64,000 nucleotides of DNA from Phytomonas francai (GCA_001766655.1 MJCC01000005.1:444422-508421), one strand, 5' to 3'. Shown: positions 9,259-18,639, counted from the stretch's first letter. Program-made: numbers and translations. The notes: generated by a model not told the origin, from the letters alone.

Positions 9259-11238
9259 ATGGTCAAGAAGGAGGAGGACGCGAAGGTGGACGTGAAGCCG
9301 GAGGTGCATTCGGAGACGAGCAGCGCGGATGACCCCGGGAGCGATTCCGAGGCGAACTGGTGGGAGCAGGAGCACCTGCGGCTGGTCGGCAAGGGCGAGA
9401 AGCAGTGGGAGACGCTCGAGCACAACGGCGTGCTCTTCCCGCCGCCGTACGAGCCGCACGGGGTGCCGGTCTTCTACGAGGGCGTCGCGGTGCCGCTGCT
9501 GCCGGAGGAGGAGGAGGTCGCGACGATGTTCGCCGCGCTGAAGGAGCACGACTACTACCGCAGCCCGGTCTTCCGCGCGAACTTCTTCCGGAGCTGGCGC
9601 GCGATCCTGGACCGCCGGGCGCACCCGATCCGCCGCCTCGAGCTCTGCGATTTCGACGCGATCTACCGCTGGCACTGCGCGGCGCGCGAGGCGCGGCGGG
9701 CCCGGACGCCGGCGGAGAAGCGGGCGGCGCGGGCGGCGGCGGCGGCCGCGGCGGAGCCGTTCCGCTGGTGCCTGTGGGACGGCCGCCGCGAGGCGGTGGC
9801 GAACTTCCGCGTGGAGCCGCCGGACCTCTTCCGCGGGCGCGGGCAGCACCCGCTCGCGGGCACGCTGAAGCCGCGCGTGGCGCCGGAGGCGGTGACGCTG
9901 AACCTCGGCCCGGGGGCGCCCGTCCCGGCGGCGCCGCCCGGCCACCACTGGCGCGCCGTCCAACACGACCCGACGGTGACGTGGCTCGCGACCTGGCGGG
10001 ACGCGGTGACCGGGGGCACGAAGTACGTCATGCTCGCGGCGTCGTCGGCGGTGAAGGGCCGCGCGGACCTCCGCAAGTTCGAGACCGCGCGCCGCCTCAA
10101 GGACCACATCGACGCCGTCCGCGCGCACTACACCCGGCGCTTCGCCGACGACGACCCCAAGGTCGCGCAGTGCGCCGTCGCCATGTACTTCATCGACAAG
10201 CTCGCCCTCCGCGTCGGGAACGAGAAGGGCGAGAACGAGGCCGACACCGTCGGCTGCTGCTCGCTCCGCGTCGAGCACCTCGAGCTCCGGCCCGGCAACG
10301 TCGTCAAGTTCGACTTCCTCGGCAAGGACTCCATTCGCTACGTCAACGAGGTGACCGTCCTGCCGGAGGTCCACGCGCTGCTCCGTAGGTTTATGCACGG
10401 CAAGCGCCCAGGCGACGACGTCTTTGACCGCCTCACCACCACCCAGCTCAACGACCACCTCAAGTCGTTCATGGAGGGCCTCACGGCAAAGGTCTTCCGT
10501 ACCTATAACGCCTCCATCACCCTCGATCGATGGTTTAAGGAGAAGCCCGTCGACCCGAAGGGCTCCGTCCCCGACAAGCTCGCCTACTTCAACAAGGCCA
10601 ACACCGAAGTCGCGATCCTCTGCAACCATCAGAAAACTGTCTCGAAGGGGTTCGCCCGGCAATTCGCGCAATTAACCACAAAGCTAGAATACACGAAACG
10701 AATTCTCAACGGCCTTCAGAAGGTGAAGGAGGAATCCGCAAAGAGCAAATCGTTTGAGGCAGCCGTGAAAGAATTCTTCGAAGAACAGGATCGCATCCAG
10801 TACGAGTGGCTGGAAACGTACGGAACGGAGGAGCAGAAAAAGGAGTACGCGGAGGTCGTCGCGAACCGCGGGGAGCCGAAGATTCGCTCCGCCTCCGGTG
10901 AGGAGAAGAAGAAGAAGAAGAAGAGCGCCAGCACAAAGAAAAAAGAGACGAAAACGAGAGCGTCGTCCAAATCCAAGGCAAAGTCGTCAAGAAATTCCAG
11001 CCCAGCGAAGAAAAAGAAGGGCGTCCTAAATGGTAAATCCAAAGCCTCCAAAAAGGCGAACAAGACAAAGGCCTCGTCGAAATCAAAAAATCCAATAAAG
11101 AAGGTAAAGAAGGAGGAGGCGGACGTTTCCAACGGGGAGACACTCGCCAGTATAGCATTGAAAAAACGCCCGAACACGCATCCTCGCATCGTCAAAGAGG
11201 AAGAAAGTGAAGATGATATTCCTCTATCCGCACTATAG
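9259..11238 (+). CDS. TOP1L: DNA topoisomerase IB, large subunit (split kinetoplastid enzyme)
   Basis: 659 residues matching the core of eukaryotic topoisomerase IB, which relaxes supercoils by single-strand nicking in nucleus and kinetoplast. The N-terminal DNA-clamp region is clear (FPPPYEPHGVPVFYEG near residue 55), followed by the core with AMYFIDKLALRVGNEK and DTVGCCSLRVEHLELRPG. Of the catalytic pentad I can place Arg318, Lys356, Arg414 and His457. The fifth residue, the DNA-linking Tyr in the SKxxY motif, is absent. Instead the protein ends in a Lys/Ser-rich tail (about 545-659) resembling a nuclear targeting region. In kinetoplastids the Tyr is supplied by a small subunit from a separate gene, not seen in this window. 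The ATG at 9259 has an acidic N-terminus after it, and a GC-rich core gives way to an AT-richer 3' third. Confidence 0.95.
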   Translation: MVKKEEDAKVDVKPEVHSETSSADDPGSDSEANWWEQEHLRLVGKGEKQWETLEHNGVLFPPPYEPHGVPVFYEGVAVPLLPEEEEVATMFAALKEHDYYRSPVFRANFFRSWRAILDRRAHPIRRLELCDFDAIYRWHCAAREARRARTPAEKRAARAAAAAAAEPFRWCLWDGRREAVANFRVEPPDLFRGRGQHPLAGTLKPRVAPEAVTLNLGPGAPVPAAPPGHHWRAVQHDPTVTWLATWRDAVTGGTKYVMLAASSAVKGRADLRKFETARRLKDHIDAVRAHYTRRFADDDPKVAQCAVAMYFIDKLALRVGNEKGENEADTVGCCSLRVEHLELRPGNVVKFDFLGKDSIRYVNEVTVLPEVHALLRRFMHGKRPGDDVFDRLTTTQLNDHLKSFMEGLTAKVFRTYNASITLDRWFKEKPVDPKGSVPDKLAYFNKANTEVAILCNHQKTVSKGFARQFAQLTTKLEYTKRILNGLQKVKEESAKSKSFEAAVKEFFEEQDRIQYEWLETYGTEEQKKEYAEVVANRGEPKIRSASGEEKKKKKKSASTKKKETKTRASSKSKAKSSRNSSPAKKKKGVLNGKSKASKKANKTKASSKSKNPIKKVKKEEADVSNGETLASIALKKRPNTHPRIVKEEESEDDIPLSAL

Positions 11239-11919
11239 GAGACCACAAATTAAAAAAAAAAAGAGAATAACTATAATAGGATAAAGGAAGCGATTTGTTG
11301 CTGCTTGTGATGTTTTTTTTTTCTAGATGAAGATGATAGTAATACAGGATGATCAAGAATAGATGAAGACTTTAAAAAAAAAAAAGGCGCATGAAAGGCT
11401 ACGCAAACCAATGCCCCGCCACCATCCCTTAAACAACGTCTAAGAACAGAATGATGAAGTCCATGGCAGCGTTTCCCTATGCAGTTGCTGCTAGCCTAGG
11501 CTGATTTTGCAATCAAGTAGAAAACCAATAGAGGGCGCGAAAATTATTGTCTTATAAACAATAAAGGGTGAGCATTATTTCTTAAAGGTGGTATTCTTCA
11601 ATAAATACGAGGCTTGAATATCTCACAAAAAGTGATACACAGTAAAGCGACGTCGACACTATAATAAAAATGAAGCAAGGGTATGTTTCAAACCGGAACA
11701 CAAACTAAACGTGTTTTTATACCTTTTTGAGATGCCCTACTTGAGAGGCTTTATAACCATTTAACCCTCCTTTTACTTATACTAAAGCGTATTTCACTGA
11801 ATAATTGAACTTCTGTGTTGTTTCTCATGACAACAGGGGCGCTTTCTGGTGTTAATGGGGCCCATCGGCAATGGTGTGGTTAAATACTGATGTGTGTGTA
11901 TGTGTAGATATGTACAGTA

Positions 11920-11956
<37 letters not shown>

Positions 11957-12295
11957 TGCATGATTAGATGATAAATGCGATTTGCCATTATTTATCATAA
12001 CATAACTACTCTGTGTCTGTACCCGGTCTGTGGCTGTTTTCTCGCTCTTTAATCCTTGGTAACGCTATGCATTCTCTTCTCTATGGGATTTCACTTTTGT
12101 ATGGTATTCAATATATCCATCACAAAAGGGTAAACGTGCTGATTTCAGGCACACACATATACGTATATATATATATATATATATGCATATGTATATAGGA
12201 AAAGAGAGATACATATGCGTAGACCTTATAGATTTGTAGTTTTTCTTCGCTCAAGACTATCCAAATTATTTGGTGCGGTTCTATTCTAAATACAC
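11239..12295. other. Intergenic region with TA microsatellites
   Basis: AT-rich, no gene recognised. It holds A-rich and T-rich runs just after the topoisomerase stop, a (TA)16 tract at 11926-11957, a second TA tract at 12164-12184, and a short pyrimidine tract with AG at 12254-12255 that may be the acceptor for the next gene (start 12296). Confidence 0.6.
11926..11957. repeat. (TA)n microsatellite
   Basis: 32 bases of uninterrupted alternating TA in the gap before the LRR gene. A second, shorter tract lies at 12164-12184. Confidence 0.9.
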
Positions 12296-15295
12296 ATGCC
12301 GCTCAAGACACTTTCAAGCCATCTTCGGCTTCACCCAGAAGACATTGACCGATCCTTGCAAAAACTAACTTGCACCTCTAAAAGTATTGCTGAAGTCGAT
12401 ATTCATCCATCGGCTCTCTGGAGACTCGTTGCCGAGGGCTCCAACGAGGTCCGAGGCGTAGCACGCGCGTATACCACGTTGTGGACGGGAAAAGGATACC
12501 CAAATGCGCATGCTGTAGGTATGAAACCCTTCCCTGATGGTGAGCCCCGTCAACTCAATGGACTTTCCCCCTCCTCGACCACCTCTCCCCCCCCTTCCGA
12601 TACCACCGCGCGGCCGGGGGAAGAGACGCATATGAACCTCGCGATCGCCTTTTCGCTTCACACGGTGCTGCTTTCCCGGAATCGCCTTACGCAGACGCTC
12701 GGGTGCGTGCAGTTCCGAAACGTTGTGCGGCTCTCCCTTCTCGGGAACGGCATCCGGCGCGTCGCGGACTGCGAGCCCCTCGGCCTCCTCGCCCAGCTCG
12801 CGTATTTATCGCTCGAGTTCAACCCGGTCGCCGCGCTCCCGCACTACCGCGCGCACCTCCTTCGAATTTGCAGCTTCCCGGGCCCCCTCGAGGAGGGCCG
12901 CTGCCGCCTCCGAAAGCTCGACGGGGCCGCCGTGCGGAGGGCGGAGGTCGCGGCCGCCGCGGTTTGCCTTCAGCGCGAGGCCGTCCTCCTGCCGGAGCTC
13001 CTCGGGCGGCGGTACCTCGGCGGCTTTCTCGTCCACGTCGAGGCGACGATGGGCGTGCAGGCGGAGATGCGAAGGCTCGGGCTCGTCGTCGGCCGCCGCC
13101 AACCCGAGCGGGGGCTCGACGGTGTTGTCAAGCACTGCGCGAGGGCGGCGTTGGGTCGCTGTGGGATTCACGAAACGGCCCACGCCACGCAGCTGCTCAT
13201 CGCGCGATCCCTTAAAGAGTTCAAAAAGAATCCGCAGGACGCTTCTTTGGGGGATGCTAGCGATCCTGCGCAGCGATCCGCGTTTTCCTCGAGCCTCACC
13301 GTGGAGGGGTCGGTGGGGACGCGAACGGCGTTGGATGGTAGCACGATCAGCGTATTAGACGAGACCTCCGAAATTGTTTTAGAGGATCTGCGCTGGAGTA
13401 AAGACTCCTTGCGGAATGCTGAAGCGGCGAGGACCTCCGCAGCCTGCAAAGTATGCTCTCAAGCGGCCTTTCGTCGACTTGTATCAATCTTGGATGTGAG
13501 GCTTTGCGCATGTCTTCTGCGAATTGCGCGTTTACTCGGTGTATCGCTCCTCTCTAAGGATGTAGATGCGCTGTGCGAGATGTGGCTTTCCACCGCGTTG
13601 AGCACTGAGGAGACGACCCTTGCGGATATTTACGCAAAGAAGACGCTCGACGAGGGCAATCGAATGCGTCGACACTCGAGCGGAGCGCGCTCAATCAAAC
13701 AAGAAATAGAAAATCAAAAGGAAATGAATCCAACCAAGGCAAGCAAAGAAGACGCCCAATCCCTTTCTGCTCTCAAGCGTCGCCCTGGGTCGTTATCGCT
13801 TGCCTCACCTTCGGAGAAAATCTCTCCACGAGAAGAATCCATTCCCGAACCCGAACTCGCCTGCGAGCTCTTTCCAGAAAAATACGAAGATGTCCTCGAA
13901 GAAAAGAAACTGAGTATGCCCTCAACGCAGCTCAGGGAGCAAACCCTCTCCTCCGCTAGCTCAGACGCGTCAGAAAAGCGCTCCGAAGATTGGAAATCCC
14001 CAGTTGGTGAAGAAGGAGATGAAAGGAGTATTCAAATGAAAAGTGATTTGATCACTAAACCAACAGAATTAGCAGAGTTTACTCCAGTTCGGGCATGCCA
14101 GATGCCATTTTACCCCTCTCCAGATGAATCGCACCTGGAGAAAAATATTCTAGAGGCATTAAATTCGAAACCAAATTCAAGCAATTCGTGTACAAATGGA
14201 TCCAGCAAGGATGAAGAATCGCGCATCAAGATCGTATTGAATGCCCATCATGTAGTGAGAAAAAAGATAACTTTTGGAATTTGGAGAAAAGCGCTTTTGA
14301 GGAGGAATCTTCTGAGGAATTTTTACCAGTCCGTTTCCACTAGGATGAAGGACGCGCCGATACTTCAGAGAGTTTCCAACCTCTCCATGCTCCGTTTCGT
14401 CTTTGATTTGTCTTATTTAGAGCGTAAAAGGGTCTTTTTCGCAGCGTGGAGGCACCGAAAAGAAGAGATACGGATGATTCGTCATGCTCGACAGCGTGTT
14501 TTGCTTTGCCTTTGGTGGAGGCGGGCGCGTTCGGCGAGGTTGTGTAGGCAAATGCATTACGAACGCAATAGACGGCGAGCAGAGGGGTTGCTTAATACTT
14601 GGAAACGACGCGCACTGTTGGAACGCGATAGACGGTTTCGAGAAAGTCAAACAAAGGCTCTTCAAGGTGCTCCACAGACCCCACCCGCGATGACAACCTC
14701 TTTGGTGAACGGGAAAAATCAGGATTATGTGTTGGAAGGGGGGGAAGAAGGCTGCTTTGTGAGCCATATCTGTGAACAAACACCCCTCCAACGCGGCCCT
14801 TTTCAATTGCCAGCCTCAAACGCCACCTCCCCTTCTTCCGGTAGATTTGCGAAAAGCGTTCAACCCTCCTCATCCCCCACTTCTTTCCCTCCTACGGAAA
14901 GGAAGAAAGCAACGACGCCTCCAGCTCATTCGCACGTGGAGCGTGCTTTAGCTGTAGAGGATGCTATGGCGCACATCACGATAAGACACCCCTTTTCCGA
15001 GGACGACGTCGCCGCTTTGGTAGAAAAAGCCTCCTTTCTCCTGCGCGATCGCGAGGTTCTAGTGAAACTTGTAGTGGATCAGCTCGTAGAGTGCGAGAAG
15101 GCACGCGCGGTATCGCGTTGGCTTGAGAAAAGAGTAGAAACACTGCAAGAGGATGTGAAGAAATGTATGCGGCGTGAGGAGGAAGAACGTCGTGTACGGA
15201 CCGAGTATGAAATCGAGCTGAAACATCTTCGTAAATGTGTAGAGGAGCTACGAGAGGAACGTCGGGAGTGGATCGAAAGATTCGCACCCCGTTAA
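12296..15295 (+). CDS. LRR / Sfi1-like repeat / coiled-coil protein, probably cytoskeletal
   Basis: 999 residues; no single named homologue recognised. Residues about 140-215 show SDS22-type leucine-rich repeats (VVRLSLLGNGIRRV, LAYLSLEFNPVAALPHYR) with an LRR-cap-like end. A long, partly charged linker rich in Ser and Glu follows. Residues about 655-785 carry repeated aromatic/basic helices (FGIWRKALLRRN, FFAAWRHRKEEIR, LCLWWRRARSAR, LLNTWKRRALLERD) that resemble the centrin-binding repeats of Sfi1. The end (about 898-995) is a charged coiled coil. This order suggests a basal-body, centrosome or flagellar-axoneme role; that is inference. The ATG at 12296 is the first in frame. About 12.70-13.16 kb is strikingly GC-rich compared with the rest of the same gene. 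It could alternatively be a CEP97-like LRR protein. Confidence 0.85.
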   Translation: MPLKTLSSHLRLHPEDIDRSLQKLTCTSKSIAEVDIHPSALWRLVAEGSNEVRGVARAYTTLWTGKGYPNAHAVGMKPFPDGEPRQLNGLSPSSTTSPPPSDTTARPGEETHMNLAIAFSLHTVLLSRNRLTQTLGCVQFRNVVRLSLLGNGIRRVADCEPLGLLAQLAYLSLEFNPVAALPHYRAHLLRICSFPGPLEEGRCRLRKLDGAAVRRAEVAAAAVCLQREAVLLPELLGRRYLGGFLVHVEATMGVQAEMRRLGLVVGRRQPERGLDGVVKHCARAALGRCGIHETAHATQLLIARSLKEFKKNPQDASLGDASDPAQRSAFSSSLTVEGSVGTRTALDGSTISVLDETSEIVLEDLRWSKDSLRNAEAARTSAACKVCSQAAFRRLVSILDVRLCACLLRIARLLGVSLLSKDVDALCEMWLSTALSTEETTLADIYAKKTLDEGNRMRRHSSGARSIKQEIENQKEMNPTKASKEDAQSLSALKRRPGSLSLASPSEKISPREESIPEPELACELFPEKYEDVLEEKKLSMPSTQLREQTLSSASSDASEKRSEDWKSPVGEEGDERSIQMKSDLITKPTELAEFTPVRACQMPFYPSPDESHLEKNILEALNSKPNSSNSCTNGSSKDEESRIKIVLNAHHVVRKKITFGIWRKALLRRNLLRNFYQSVSTRMKDAPILQRVSNLSMLRFVFDLSYLERKRVFFAAWRHRKEEIRMIRHARQRVLLCLWWRRARSARLCRQMHYERNRRRAEGLLNTWKRRALLERDRRFRESQTKALQGAPQTPPAMTTSLVNGKNQDYVLEGGEEGCFVSHICEQTPLQRGPFQLPASNATSPSSGRFAKSVQPSSSPTSFPPTERKKATTPPAHSHVERALAVEDAMAHITIRHPFSEDDVAALVEKASFLLRDREVLVKLVVDQLVECEKARAVSRWLEKRVETLQEDVKKCMRREEEERRVRTEYEIELKHLRKCVEELREERREWIERFAPR

Positions 15296-15308
15296 GTGAA
15301 GTTTATGT

Positions 15309-15354
15309 ATATCTATATATAGATATATATAGATATATATAGATATATATAGAT
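15309..15354. repeat. 10-base AT-rich tandem repeat
   Basis: About four tandem copies of a GATATATATA-type unit, starting 14 bases after the stop codon of the LRR gene. It lies in the presumed 3' untranslated region. Confidence 0.85.
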
Positions 15355-15636
15355 GGGATACATTTTCGCTAGAATCCAATAAAGAAATGGAATAACGAAG
15401 ATGATGCGAATAGAAGAAAAAATGGGCACTCAAAAGCTATAGACGTGTGTTCTTTGTAAGGGAGTGTCCGGTTCATTTTCCGCACCCTTTTTTCTTCCCT
15501 TTTGTTGTGCTGTGCGGCCCCATTGCGTGAATGCTGGAGTCTCCGGTCTCCTATTTCCCCCCTTTTCCCCCCTTTTCCCCCCATTTTACATCGTTTCCAC
15601 CCACCCACCCACCCCCCTCCCGCTCTCTGGGACTAG

Positions 15637-15664
15637 CTTTTTTCCCGCAACCTTGTCTTTTTAG
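15637..15664 (+). promoter_or_regulatory. Candidate spliced-leader acceptor for the CID zinc-finger gene
   Basis: The pyrimidine tract at 15637-15662 ends in TTTTTAG with AG at 15663-15664, only 12 bases before the ATG at 15677. A longer C/T-rich region lies upstream (about 15550-15630). The 15296-15676 gap otherwise holds the repeat at 15309 and nothing recognised. Confidence 0.55.
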
Positions 15665-15676
15665 ATCCTCCCCCGG

Positions 15677-17149
15677 ATGTTCGGCGGGGGCGAGGAGTAC
15701 TTCCAGGAGCCGCCGCAGATCGACCGGGACACGCTCCGCCGCTACGCCGCCTTCTGCGCGCGGCTTCGCGGCCTTCAAAAGCCGAGCAAACGGGCGATCG
15801 CGGAGCTGGTCGGGCTCGCGGGGGCGGTGGGCGCGTCCCCGGCGTCCTGCGAGCTCGTCGTCGGGGCGGTTCTTCGGCACGCGAAGGCGTGGGCGGGGCC
15901 GCGGCAGCTCGCGGCGTGGTGCCTCCTCGACGCCCTGGCGAAGAGCCGCCGGGCGACCTACGGCCACGCGGCCGCGCGGCACCTCCTCGCGGTCGGCCGC
16001 GAGCACCTCCCCCTCGACGACGCCGCGCTCGGCCGGCGCTACGCCGGGCTGCTCGCGAGCTGGGCGGGGGTCTTCCCGGCCCACGTCGTGGCCGCCCTCG
16101 GGCTCGCGGGGGCGGAGCGGCGGTGGGCCGCGGCCCACCCCGACGAGGCCGCCGCCCAGCGCCGCGCCGAGGAGGACGCGTGGGCGCGCGAGGAGCGGGC
16201 CGCCGCCGACGCCGACGGGCTCGACCTCTTCGGGCGGCCCTGCCTCGACTACCTGCAGGGCCGCTGCGCGTGGGGGCCCGCCTGCCGCCTGCTCCACCCC
16301 CCGGGCGAGGAGGGCTCGCTCCCGCCGGAGTGCCGCCTCGGGGACTGGAAGTGCCCCGCCTGCGGGGTCATCAACCGGCACTTCCGCCGGCGATGCGCGA
16401 ACTGCGTGCGCGAGAAGCCGCAGTACAAAAAGGAGCGGGCGCGGCCCGCCGAGGACGCGCGGCTGACCGCCCCCGACGCCGACGCCCTCCAGAGCCTCCG
16501 GCAGCAGTTCGGCTACAACCCGTACATCGCCGAGGAGGCGATCCAGCACTGGCGGCTCCGCTTCGCGCACACCGACCTCGAGGCCTACCTCGACGAGCGA
16601 CGGGCCGCCTACCGGGTTCGCATCCTCGCCAAGAAGCCCAGCAACCCCCTCGAGGAGCACTGTAAATCGCAAAAGCACTTCCCAGATATCGATATCGGGC
16701 CAGATGAGGCGTATTTGCGCTTTATCGCCTCGGGCGGCGTCCTCGATGCCGAGCAGTCCGCCAAGCGAAGGCGAGCCGACGGATTGATCCCGCCCGGGAC
16801 GACCCCGTCCAGCGCGGTCGCGATTCTCTCGCAGATGATTCTCGAACGAGGCGTGCGGGATTCGACGGCGGTGGCCCTTTTTACCGAGCTCGGACGCTAT
16901 GTGCGCGCCTTGGCTGGCGGGGAGGGCGGCGAGGCGCAGACGGAGAATGGGGCCGGGCTCTCGCCGGCGCAAGCAGAGGCCTTTTTGTCGGCTGCAAAGC
17001 TTGGGTTTACGGCATGGAATACTAATAAAGAAAGCGTCCCGTTTGTTGCTGCCTTTTTCAAGATGATCCGCCATGTTGAGAATAAGATTGGCTTGAACGC
17101 GGCGGGCGTGGATACCTTGGTCGCCATGACGACAAACTTCTTAGCCTGA
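15677..17149 (+). CDS. CID/RPR domain protein with CCCH and RanBP2-type zinc fingers
   Basis: 490 residues. The N-terminal ~130 residues are helical with the look of a CID/RPR domain, the fold that binds the RNA polymerase II C-terminal domain in Pcf11 and Nrd1. The segment AWCLLDALAKSRRATYG is typical. A CCCH finger follows: Cys189, Cys197, Cys203, His207 (C-x7-C-x5-C-x3-H). A RanBP2-type finger comes next: Trp224, Cys226, Cys229, Asn233, Cys240, Cys243. The C-terminal half is helical with no known domain. The architecture points to a nuclear RNA-binding protein acting in mRNA 3'-end formation or transcription termination; this is inference. Up to about 16.65 kb the gene is extremely GC-rich, then it becomes ordinary. 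A 507-codon antisense frame overlaps it, but the zinc fingers are on the + strand. Confidence 0.85.
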   Translation: MFGGGEEYFQEPPQIDRDTLRRYAAFCARLRGLQKPSKRAIAELVGLAGAVGASPASCELVVGAVLRHAKAWAGPRQLAAWCLLDALAKSRRATYGHAAARHLLAVGREHLPLDDAALGRRYAGLLASWAGVFPAHVVAALGLAGAERRWAAAHPDEAAAQRRAEEDAWAREERAAADADGLDLFGRPCLDYLQGRCAWGPACRLLHPPGEEGSLPPECRLGDWKCPACGVINRHFRRRCANCVREKPQYKKERARPAEDARLTAPDADALQSLRQQFGYNPYIAEEAIQHWRLRFAHTDLEAYLDERRAAYRVRILAKKPSNPLEEHCKSQKHFPDIDIGPDEAYLRFIASGGVLDAEQSAKRRRADGLIPPGTTPSSAVAILSQMILERGVRDSTAVALFTELGRYVRALAGGEGGEAQTENGAGLSPAQAEAFLSAAKLGFTAWNTNKESVPFVAAFFKMIRHVENKIGLNAAGVDTLVAMTTNFLA

Positions 17150-17553
17150 TTGGTGACCCAAAGATGTGGAACGATATAGGAACCAAGACGGGAAAAGGAA
17201 ATGGAAAGGTTTTCGACGGGGAAGAGGGTGTATATATATATATAAAGAAATTTTGACAGGAGCGTAGCAAAATCGCAATTCAACGTATGAGTAAGCGGAG
17301 AAGCCTTTGAAACGTCTATTAAGATGATGTGTCCTTATATATCTATGTGTGTGTGTGTGTGCGTGTGTGTGTCTGTGTCTGTGTGTGGTGGTGGTGCTGC
17401 TGTTGTCCCCTCACTACTTCTTAGACTCTTTGGCATTTTGATGTTATCACGATAGGCCTACTATTATAAGAATATTAAGCCCCACATAAGATCTATACTA
17501 ACGACATCCGATTTATCCTTTTTTGCGTTACTTTCAATTTCCTTCCACACGCC
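17150..17553. other. Intergenic region with TA and GT repeats
   Basis: A short TA tract at 17230-17243 lies about 80 bases after the stop. A GT-rich microsatellite at 17346-17387 runs into GGT/GCT repeats. It is followed by a CT-rich stretch with AG at 17423-17424, the best trans-splice acceptor for the next gene, because the later pyrimidine tract (about 17515-17549) has no AG before the ATG. Confidence 0.6.
17346..17387. repeat. GT-rich microsatellite
   Basis: Imperfect (GT)n with GC and CT interruptions, continuing into short GGT and GCT repeats up to about 17405. Confidence 0.85.
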
Positions 17554-18639
17554 ATGAGTTCTGTGCTTTTTGTCGAGCCCATTCTCTTCGGGGCAGACCC
17601 CAACATCAAGGATAACGTCTTCATCGCCGCCGCGCAGGTCGGGGGCGCCGAAGCCGCGAAAGATCAGGCCCTCGTCCAGGAATTACTGCGCAGCCTGCGC
17701 GAGCGTATCCGGGCGAAGGGGGTGGATGCGCGGATTCTTCGGCTCGCGGACGAGCCGGACGGGGGCGCGGGCTACGCCGCGAAGGGCGATGCCGTCTTCC
17801 CGAATAACGCCATTTCCTTTCATAATTTCACGGGCCCGACGGGGCGGGTGGGCCGGCGGGTGGTGATTCTCTACCCAATGAGCCCCTACCGCCGGGGCGA
17901 GCTGCCGGAGGCGCACCTCCTCGCGAAGCTCCGGCGGGCCGCGGCGGCGGGGCGGGTCGAACTCGTGGACCTGCGCGGGTTCGAGGGGGAGGGGCGCTGC
18001 CTGGAGGGCTCCGGCGCGCTGAACTTCTCCCACGACGGCGCCTTCGTCTACATGTCGCGCTCCGGCCGCACCGACGACGGCCTCCTCGACCACCTCTTCC
18101 GGGAGGAGCATTTAAATATTCCGAGGGAGCGGCGGTTCGTCTTCTCCGCGGCTACGCCCCGCGCGGGCGGCGGCGAGGACGTCGTCTACCACACGAACGT
18201 CGTGGGGTGGTGCGGGAGGCGCATCTGCGCCTGGGCGCTCGACCTCATGCGATTCGAGACCGACCACGCGCAGAACGCATTTTACGCGCACCTCCTCCGC
18301 GAATACGATTGCGTTTTGAAGCTCAGTGCGCGCGAGATCGGAAGTTTCGCCGGAAACGCCTTCGAGCTGATCGGCCGCACCCCAGATGGGGTCGATCTTC
18401 CTTTCCTTTGCATCTCGGATACCGCGCTGAATAACCTGGACGCGAGAAACCGATCTGCTCTGGAGCGGTGGTATGGCCGGGAAAACGTCTTGGGATTTCC
18501 GGCCGACGTCTTGGAAAGGCGCAGCGGCGGTTCGGTTCGCTGTGTGATGGCCGCGTCCTTTACGGTAGGCAGCGTACCCCCCGCAGTCGGGGAATCCTCT
18601 ATTCTAGAACACATTGACGTTGTTGATTGCCCGGAGTAA
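17554..18639 (+). CDS. CtlX-type amidinotransferase/deiminase family enzyme
   Basis: 361 residues of the guanidino-group-modifying superfamily (arginine deiminase, amidinotransferase), closest in pattern to the bacterial CtlX proteins annotated for citrulline or arginine-related hydrolysis. Visible motifs are NNAISFHNFTGP, VVILYPM, EGSGALNF (the superfamily Glu segment), YMSRSGRTD, VVYHTNVVG with His213, and GGSVRCVMAAS with Cys330 as the likely nucleophile. Length and motif order match the family, and the catalytic Cys/His pair is intact, so it is probably active. The substrate cannot be read from the sequence. Family members are mostly bacterial, so lateral transfer into an ancestor is possible. 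The middle of the gene is very GC-rich. The ATG at 17554 sits 10 residues before the conserved core. No targeting signal is evident, so it is probably cytosolic. Confidence 0.88.
   Translation: MSSVLFVEPILFGADPNIKDNVFIAAAQVGGAEAAKDQALVQELLRSLRERIRAKGVDARILRLADEPDGGAGYAAKGDAVFPNNAISFHNFTGPTGRVGRRVVILYPMSPYRRGELPEAHLLAKLRRAAAAGRVELVDLRGFEGEGRCLEGSGALNFSHDGAFVYMSRSGRTDDGLLDHLFREEHLNIPRERRFVFSAATPRAGGGEDVVYHTNVVGWCGRRICAWALDLMRFETDHAQNAFYAHLLREYDCVLKLSAREIGSFAGNAFELIGRTPDGVDLPFLCISDTALNNLDARNRSALERWYGRENVLGFPADVLERRSGGSVRCVMAASFTVGSVPPAVGESSILEHIDVVDCPE

Noticed and set aside
9360..10388. 342-codon frame on the + strand overlapping topoisomerase IB
   Set aside because: Out-of-frame shadow with Ala/Gly/Arg-rich composition; the topoisomerase frame holds all motifs.
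9139..10671. 510-codon open frame on the - strand
   Set aside because: It lies antisense to topoisomerase IB, and long antisense frames are expected where GC is this high. No domain is visible.
15551..17074. 507-codon open frame on the - strand
   Set aside because: It is a shadow of the GC-rich CID zinc-finger gene. The + strand frame carries two complete zinc-finger motifs and a good splice acceptor, while the - strand product is Arg/Pro/Ala-rich without domains.
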